DNA of 64,000 nt from the NCBI RefSeq assembly GCF_900156345.1, contig NZ_FTPP01000005.1:62001-126000 (forward strand), given 5' to 3'. The position numbers and the translations under genes are program-made. Every line of letters starts with the position of its first letter. Positions within the stretch are counted from its first letter, which is position 1. Below are positions 58,818 to 64,000 of the stretch, piece after piece. A model generated the notes under the pieces. The model was not told the origin of the DNA, made no database searches, and saw nothing but the letters and a program-made list of their open reading frames with translations. The stretch is from Pontibacter indicus. Lineage in GTDB: Bacteria; Bacteroidota; Bacteroidia; Cytophagales; Hymenobacteraceae.

Positions 58818-60239
58818 CTACCGCACATCCCAGAACAGTTTGGTGAAACTTTCGTCCCCTCCTATAGCCGAAGCTGCAGCTGCACGGTTGTTCGGGTTCA
58901 GCGTCTGCTCGTTTACAGGATAGATCAATCTTGTCGGTACGATCAGGCCGTCTACCGGAGGAAGGAGCGTTGGTGCATCCAGTCTTCTCCAGGTTAGCCA
59001 CGCCTCATAGCCGCGGTTGAAGAAGGCGATCCAGGCCTGCGTGCCAATCTTCTGTCTCCAGTCGCCGGGAGCGCTGGCGTAGTTAACTGCAGGCTGAGCC
59101 AGATAAGCATCCGCCTCTGTTTCTGTCCCTCCCCAGTACAGGATGGATGCCCTGATCGCTGCATTGTAATGCTCAGCTGCAGACCCGGCAATGAATCCTC
59201 TTTCTACAGCCTCTGCCAGCAAGAACTCTACCTCGGCATAATCCAGCAACACACCAGGGAAATCAAGTGCCGCCACTTTCTCGCTTACTGTGGAGTTCTC
59301 TTCATAATTGTTCGCAAAGCCAACTCTGCCACCTACAAATTGCCCATCGACATCTGTAAAGTACTGCGGCCTCCTGGGGTCATTCAGCGAATTCATCAAG
59401 TCGACCAGTGTGCTGGCTGCTATAAAGTCTTCCCTTGCTGAGAGCGGCCCCCTAACGTTATCAGAAATCGGGTTGTTGTTCGGGGTGGCAGCCGTGTATG
59501 GGAATAAGGCATTGTCCGCATTGCTTGTGAACACATTCGGCGCAGCTTCTGCTACAAGCGTTCCGGCTTTGGCTGCGTCAACATCGGCTATGACCATGGC
59601 TAACCGCAGCTTCAGAGAATTACCGAACTTCACCCACTGTGCCATGTCTCCATTGTAAAGCACATCCCCTTCTTCAAACCCAGATTCTGCCGTGTTGATC
59701 ATACCAAGCGCCATATCAAGGCGTTCCAGGATATCGTTGAAAATCGCCTGGTCGTCATCGTATACCGGCTGCGTATTGGTCGGATCGAGCGCCTCTGTGT
59801 AAGGTACGTCACCAAAGGAAGTTACCAGAACAGACCAGGTGTATACCTCCATGATCTCAATTTGAGCCAATTGGTTGCTTTTGAGCACCGGATCAATCGT
59901 CTCATTGGCATTCAACAGCCTTTTGGCTTCTTTCAAATCAGCCAGCACGTCCCGGTAAAGCGCATTCCAGTAGTTTTGAGGAATCAAACGACCCGTCATG
60001 TTGTACCGGGGCTCCTCTACATATTGAGTTGTAGCCCAATGCTGCACATACAACCTGATGTTGTTCGTGTTAACGTTCGGAGTGGTCAACACGTCCGTCA
60101 AGCCTAGCAAGGCATTGGTAAACAGCGTGGCAGGCGGGACATCGGTTGCCCGCTTCGTGTCTATATTATATTCGTCCAGATCGTCTACGCAGGCTGCCAT
60201 AAACACCAGCGAGAATAGACATATGATAACTTTCTTCAT
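58818..60239 (-). CDS. SusD/RagB-like nutrient-binding lipoprotein (copy 2)
   Basis: A 473-residue surface lipoprotein (MKKVIICLFSLVFMAAC, lipidated Cys 17), paralogous to copy 1 with the same opening (DDLDEYNIDTKRATDVPPATLFTNALLGLTDVLTTPNVNTNNIRLYVQHWATTQYVEEPRYNMTGR) and the same end (GLIVPTRLIYPVNEQTLNPNNRAAAASAIGGDESFTKLFWDVR). Protein similarity is high but not uniform, so both copies are old enough to have drifted apart in the middle. It follows SusC copy 2 after 11 bp, the same spacing as in copy 1, as expected from a duplication of the whole SusCD unit. Confidence 0.93.
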   Translation of the reverse strand: MKKVIICLFSLVFMAACVDDLDEYNIDTKRATDVPPATLFTNALLGLTDVLTTPNVNTNNIRLYVQHWATTQYVEEPRYNMTGRLIPQNYWNALYRDVLADLKEAKRLLNANETIDPVLKSNQLAQIEIMEVYTWSVLVTSFGDVPYTEALDPTNTQPVYDDDQAIFNDILERLDMALGMINTAESGFEEGDVLYNGDMAQWVKFGNSLKLRLAMVIADVDAAKAGTLVAEAAPNVFTSNADNALFPYTAATPNNNPISDNVRGPLSAREDFIAASTLVDLMNSLNDPRRPQYFTDVDGQFVGGRVGFANNYEENSTVSEKVAALDFPGVLLDYAEVEFLLAEAVERGFIAGSAAEHYNAAIRASILYWGGTETEADAYLAQPAVNYASAPGDWRQKIGTQAWIAFFNRGYEAWLTWRRLDAPTLLPPVDGLIVPTRLIYPVNEQTLNPNNRAAAASAIGGDESFTKLFWDVR

Positions 60240-60250
60240 GTCTTGGTAGT

Positions 60251-63200
60251 TTAGAAATTAAATCTGACGTTAAATCCGTAGTTCCTGAAAGCAGGGTATG
60301 CGCCAGACTGATAGCCTCTGGATGCATTGCCCGAACTCAGGCCCTCTTCCGGATCGGAGTAATCCATGTTCTTGTGGATGATCCACAGGTTGCGTCCGAT
60401 CAGCTGTATGTCAACCCCTTTTATAAAGCCGAGGTTTTCCATCAGCGACTGCGGCAAAGCGTAGGAAAGGGCAACCTCTCTCAGCTTCACGAAACTGCCG
60501 TCGAACACATACATGGCCCTTGGGGCTTCTATACCGCCCGCAGCATACCCAAAAGGCGTGTTGCCGTTGCCGTCTGTATTCTCTGCATAGACGTCGTTCG
60601 GGGTTCCGTCTTCTTTCACGCCGGGCAGCAGTACACCACCACCCTCGTCTACCGGAAGACGGGAAGGATTTCCCTTGTCGTTCAACCCGGCAGAATTCGG
60701 ATACAGACCGGTTGCCTCGCCATACCACTGGTCAAGCGAGAATATATCACCCCCGTGTCGCACATCGACCAGGAAGCCGAGCGACACCCCTTTAAAGGTG
60801 AGGGTGTTGTTAACACCACCGGTCCAGTCCGGGTTCGGGTCACCGATAATGTCAGACGCGTTGCCAGAGTTGATGTAGTACCCATCGGAGTTCACGGTCT
60901 TCTGACCATTTGTGTACACAAAGTCAGTGCCTCGTATAACACCAAATGGATGGCCAACGGCAGCGTTAAGCGACACACCTCCCTGGAACGTGGCAAGCGG
61001 GATGTTCTGAACATCCTGGTACAGGCTCTTAACTTCACTTCGGTTTCGGGCAAAGTTGATGTTAATGTTCCATGAGAAATCACCTGTCTGAACTGGCGTT
61101 GCAAAAGCAGCCACCTCAAATCCTTTGTTTTCCACTTCACCGGCATTCACCCACTGCGCTGTGTAGCCCGTGGCACCCGTAGTAGACACGTTGATGATTT
61201 GGTCTATTGTGCTGGAGCGGTAATAGGTGAAGTCAAACCCAAACAGGCTATTGAAAAAGTCCGCCTCGATACCGGCCTCAAAGCTCTTGGTTCTCTCAGG
61301 CTTCAGGTTCTCGTTGTTTTTGGTATTCGGGATTGAGAAGAGTGGAATGGAGCCCAATCCGGTTGGCTGTGTGTACACATCGAATATACTGAAGGCCGGC
61401 GCACTGTTGCCCACCTCAGCATAGTTCACGCGAAGCTTACCACCCGATAGCCACGGCACTTGGAAGAGGTTGGAGAACACCACGTTTCCGGCTATGGAAG
61501 GATAAAAGTACGAGTTATCTCCTTCTGGCAGTGTGGTCGATTTATCCTGACGGGCAGAAAGCTCCAGGAAGTAGGTTTCTCTAAAGCCGATGTTCGCATT
61601 CGCAAAAATGCCGTCCACACCTACACGCTCAAAGTTTTCAATAGGGGCCGTGATGGGGTTAACTGAGTTTGACAGCGTGTATAGCCTCGGTACTACAAGA
61701 CCACCGTTGGTAGTGGCTCTGATATCTCTGAGCCGTTCCCGGCGTAGGTTGCCCCCAATCAAACCATTCAGGGTAATGTCTTCCGTAATATTCCTGTTGA
61801 AGTTTAAGAAGAGGTCGTAGTTGGTTTCATTGTACTCTCTGTCATATCGCTCAAACTCGCTCACGTCAGCACTTCCTATAGCCACGCGCTCTTCCTGCAT
61901 GTCTGTGGTTGTATTATAAGTGACTCTACCCATTAAGTTTAACCAGTCTGTAAACTTGTAGGTAGCAGATGCATAACCGTAGAAGTTGTCTCTGGCGTCG
62001 TTGGAGTAGTTTTCATACCTGGTCCAGTAGGGGTTGTCAGAGTAGATAGGGCCGGTGTTGGCCGCATTCCAGTTCCAGGTAATGTTCTGGCGGTTTCTGA
62101 AATAGGCGTCTTTCTGCTCATCGATATCCACGTTGGTCTGCCACCACTGGCGGAACTGCTGGTTGGGGTTTCGGCCCTGGTAACCTGTGCCATACCTGCC
62201 GACACCCACTGTGCGCGAGTAGTTGGCCGAAGCACTTACCGATATCTTTTCGGTCGCCTCAAAAGTTCCCGTAAAGTTAAACAGGTCCTTATCAAGCGTT
62301 GCATTTGGCAAGTTGCCTTTGATGTCGTTTCGGGTATAGCCTACATTGAAGGTAGTTTTATCGCCGCCGCCACTCACCATGATACTCTGGTTTGAGTTAA
62401 CGCCTGTCTCGTAAAAGTCACGAGGGTCATTTGCAGCAGCCACCCAAGGCCTGGTCTTGCCAAAGTTCGGGTGGAACGGGTCAATGGCATCCCACTGGTA
62501 TACCTGCAGGTTCGGGTCGAACCGCGGACCGTAGGAAGCATCATCCTGGAAACGAACTACCGGAGCAACCCCGCTACCTAAGTCAGCTGATGTGCGGAAT
62601 CCCTGGAAGTAACCTGCTCCATACTCTTTCTGGTAATCCACATAAGTGCTCCTGTCCATCGTGCTCCAGGTAACACCACTGTTGATCGTAATATTTAGGC
62701 TGTTCTTCGCGCCTTTCTTGGTTGTGATCATGATAACGCCGTTTGCGGCACGCGAGCCATAAAGCGCGGTTGCGGCCGCACCTTTCAGCACGTTCACCGA
62801 CTCAATGTTATCAGGGTTCAAGTCCGCTGCGGCGTTACCAAAGTCAGTTCCCGTTCTGCCGGACTGCTGGTCGGCTGTGTTGGTGTTGGCATTACTTACC
62901 GGCACCCCGTCAATTACGAAAAGCGCCTGGTTGTTGCCTGTGATGGACTTGTTGCCGCGAATGATCACGTTTGTGGAACCGCCCATGGTGTTGTTGGAGC
63001 GGATATCGAGACCAGCCACCTTACCTGAAAGCGAGTTCACAAAGTCAGCTGGTCGTGTACGCGTAATTTGATCTCCGCTCACCTGTTGGGCTGAGTAAGC
63101 CAATTCGTTTTTGTTTCGTTCAATACCCAGTGCTGTCACCACCACCTCGCCCAGTTGCTCTGCGGCTACAGGGAGTGCTACGTTCACAGTAGTGGCATTA

Positions 63201-63460
63201 CCAATGGCACGTTCAGTAGTCTGGTAACCGATAAACCGGAACACCAGGGTAGTGGCGCCGTCCGGCACCGTTATGGAGTAGTTTCCGTCGGCACCTGTGG
63301 CGGTACCTACAGATGTTCCCTTCACCAGTACCGCTACCCCTGGTAAAGGCTGATTTGTGGAAGCGTCTGTTACATTGCCCGTAATGGCCCTTCCCTGGGC
63401 CAGCACCTGTAGCTGTAATGCAAAGATCAGTAAGAAGCTTATTGCTAGAAGTTTTTTCAT
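60251..63460 (-). CDS. SusC/RagA-family TonB-linked receptor (copy 2)
   Basis: A 1069-residue SusC. It has a signal peptide (KKLLAISFLLIFALQLQVLAQ), a carboxypeptidase-D-like domain (RAITGNVTDASTNQPLPGVAVLVKGTSVGTATGADGNYSITVPDGATTLVFRFIGYQTTERA), the plug (GLDIRSNNTMGGSTNVIIRGNKSITGNNQALFVIDGVPVSN) and a barrel ending YGFNVRFNF. The length and almost every landmark match copy 1. Differences gather in extracellular-loop-like parts, e.g. NSGNASDIIGDPNPDW against TSDRSDMIIGNPNPDW. It is the first gene of the second SusCD unit. Substrate unknown; the duplication may widen the ligand range or dose. Confidence 0.95.
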   Translation of the reverse strand: MKKLLAISFLLIFALQLQVLAQGRAITGNVTDASTNQPLPGVAVLVKGTSVGTATGADGNYSITVPDGATTLVFRFIGYQTTERAIGNATTVNVALPVAAEQLGEVVVTALGIERNKNELAYSAQQVSGDQITRTRPADFVNSLSGKVAGLDIRSNNTMGGSTNVIIRGNKSITGNNQALFVIDGVPVSNANTNTADQQSGRTGTDFGNAAADLNPDNIESVNVLKGAAATALYGSRAANGVIMITTKKGAKNSLNITINSGVTWSTMDRSTYVDYQKEYGAGYFQGFRTSADLGSGVAPVVRFQDDASYGPRFDPNLQVYQWDAIDPFHPNFGKTRPWVAAANDPRDFYETGVNSNQSIMVSGGGDKTTFNVGYTRNDIKGNLPNATLDKDLFNFTGTFEATEKISVSASANYSRTVGVGRYGTGYQGRNPNQQFRQWWQTNVDIDEQKDAYFRNRQNITWNWNAANTGPIYSDNPYWTRYENYSNDARDNFYGYASATYKFTDWLNLMGRVTYNTTTDMQEERVAIGSADVSEFERYDREYNETNYDLFLNFNRNITEDITLNGLIGGNLRRERLRDIRATTNGGLVVPRLYTLSNSVNPITAPIENFERVGVDGIFANANIGFRETYFLELSARQDKSTTLPEGDNSYFYPSIAGNVVFSNLFQVPWLSGGKLRVNYAEVGNSAPAFSIFDVYTQPTGLGSIPLFSIPNTKNNENLKPERTKSFEAGIEADFFNSLFGFDFTYYRSSTIDQIINVSTTGATGYTAQWVNAGEVENKGFEVAAFATPVQTGDFSWNININFARNRSEVKSLYQDVQNIPLATFQGGVSLNAAVGHPFGVIRGTDFVYTNGQKTVNSDGYYINSGNASDIIGDPNPDWTGGVNNTLTFKGVSLGFLVDVRHGGDIFSLDQWYGEATGLYPNSAGLNDKGNPSRLPVDEGGGVLLPGVKEDGTPNDVYAENTDGNGNTPFGYAAGGIEAPRAMYVFDGSFVKLREVALSYALPQSLMENLGFIKGVDIQLIGRNLWIIHKNMDYSDPEEGLSSGNASRGYQSGAYPAFRNYGFNVRFNF

Positions 63461-63961
63461 CGCTTTCTGGATTTAGTAAAAACCGGAGTATGGCTGGCCT
63501 ATAGAAGTATAGCCAAGTTACCCAGCGCCAGGATGGCGTCTGTTCAGAAGAAGGTAGATGAGGATCCCGGCAGCGCTGGGCAGCCGTTCAGACGTAAGCG
63601 AAAAGTACCGGAGCCAGAGTGGCCACCGTAAAGTGAAGATAATTAAATGATTTACAGCTAATCAGTTCCCTGTGATATACCCTGACAGGAACACACCGCA
63701 TGCGGCCACTGCATTTATTCCTGCGCCATATGTTATACCTGCAGTGCAGAATATTTGTTATAACAATTTTAATCTAGATTTAATCTTTTTAGCTAAAAAG
63801 CAAAAATAAGGAGCTAAATAATACAAAACTAAGCGCAACACGCTTCTTTTTGGGATTTTCCAAAGCCAGCTTAAAGATTAGCTAGTTGAGGTTACTTGAT
63901 TTGCCACCTTGGAGTCACTCATTATAGACAGGTAAAAGCGCTTTGCCAGACGCTGCAAAGA
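63461..63961. other. leader/intergenic region upstream of SusC copy 2
   Basis: About 500 bp without a credible gene. A minus-strand TATTTTTG element at 63801-63808 has TTTG about 15 bp further upstream, which would give a leader of about 335 nt. No regulator gene (anti-sigma/ECF, hybrid two-component) lies next to either SusCD pair inside the window. Confidence 0.45.
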
Positions 63962-63964
63962 AAA

Positions 63965-63989
63965 AGCCCGCTCCTTTGGGGAGCGGGCT
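63965..63989 (-). terminator. terminator of a gene beyond the right edge
   Basis: AGCCCGCTCC pairs with GGAGCGGGCT around TTTGG. On the minus strand it is followed by TTTTTCTTTG, so it should end a minus-strand gene lying right of 64000. Confidence 0.8.
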
Positions 63990-64000
63990 CTTCCGTTATA

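Larger units (their letters stand above)
1..64000. repeat. Interspersed AGGTATA/TATACCT 7-mer family
   Basis: The 7-mer AGGTATA or its complement TATACCT recurs throughout the window, often extended to CAGGTATAGC or CTATACCTG. Examples lie near 212, 1193, 3775, 5223, 7396, 8585, 10231, 11035, 11211, 11269, 15067, 18714, 20610, 21074, 26820, 31423, 40104, 40110, 44872, 46190, 47016, 49101, 51880 and 62498. I counted about 95 scattered copies by eye, plus 8 in a tandem array. About 7 would be expected in 64 kb of roughly 50% GC. Copies occur in genes in several frames (Gly-Ile as GGT ATA, Ile-Pro as ATA CCT, Leu-Tyr-Leu as CTA TAC CTG) and in intergenic DNA. That points to selection or spread at the DNA level. 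Confidence 0.85.

Overview
The window looks like chromosomal DNA of a Bacteroidota, most probably order Cytophagales, family Hymenobacteraceae (a Pontibacter-like genome; the genus is a guess). The reasons are: SusC/SusD pairs, DUF4249 and DUF6089-type proteins, the Bacteroidota-specific exbB-exbD-exbD-tonB-tonB operon, -7 promoter elements of the form TAnnTTTG in front of many genes, and start codons without obvious Shine-Dalgarno sequences. No rRNA, tRNA or CRISPR array was seen. Most of the window is ordinary core genome; the unusual material is in repeats and small insertions.

Layout. 1-8.1 kb: a fatty-acid beta-oxidation operon on the minus strand (MarR regulator, fused 3-hydroxyacyl-CoA dehydrogenase/enoyl-CoA hydratase, thiolase, acyl-CoA dehydrogenase cut by the window edge) with a long-chain acyl-CoA ligase next to it. 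A roughly 394-bp GIY-YIG nuclease element bounded by 42-nt inverted repeats sits inside the operon. 8.3-11.6 kb: a degenerate arginase-fold protein, a cytochrome b5-like protein and a GlcNAc kinase/MurQ pair for amino-sugar recycling. 11.7-16.6 kb: hypothetical proteins, two tiny acidic lipoproteins and the ribosome-assembly GTPases Der and Era. 17-22.6 kb: ferrochelatase, a LOG protein, cysteine desulfurase, phosphoglucosamine mutase and MazG. 23.2-30.2 kb: the Ton energisation cluster, followed by a PstS-like lipoprotein and a TPR protein. 30.4-42.4 kb: an envelope-biogenesis cluster on the minus strand (hydrolase, CBS protein, TamA/BamA-like protein, NadK, two beta-barrel proteins, UppS, BamA, two Skp/OmpH chaperones, RluD). 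42.4-43.7 kb: an AT-rich insertion with two SRPBCC-like genes, framed by word-like inverted repeats. 43.7-49.6 kb: CvpA, YqeY, PdxJ, a SelU/SelD pair, an esterase and an RsmI-like methyltransferase. 49.6-63.5 kb: a TonB receptor/DUF4249 pair, then two tandemly duplicated SusC/SusD pairs.

Two sequence-level signals stand out beyond the genes. First, the 7-mer AGGTATA (complement TATACCT) is scattered over coding and non-coding DNA on both strands, about 95 copies by eye against about 7 expected by chance. It also occurs as a pure (CTATAC)8 tandem array upstream of hemH. It is scarce in the Ton operon and the SusCD genes. Second, a family of degenerate word-like repeats (GATTTGAAAATTTGAAGATG-type and AATGTGCTAATG-type) sits in intergenic gaps, twice as inverted pairs. 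The GIY-YIG element is the most self-contained candidate for a poorly described mobile system.

Functionally, the Ton cluster would energise the three TonB-dependent receptors at the right end. BamA, Skp and the TamA-like protein would assemble their barrels, while UppS, GlmM, MurQ and the GlcNAc kinase serve wall-precursor supply and recycling. All functions are inferred from sequence read by eye; no database search was run.
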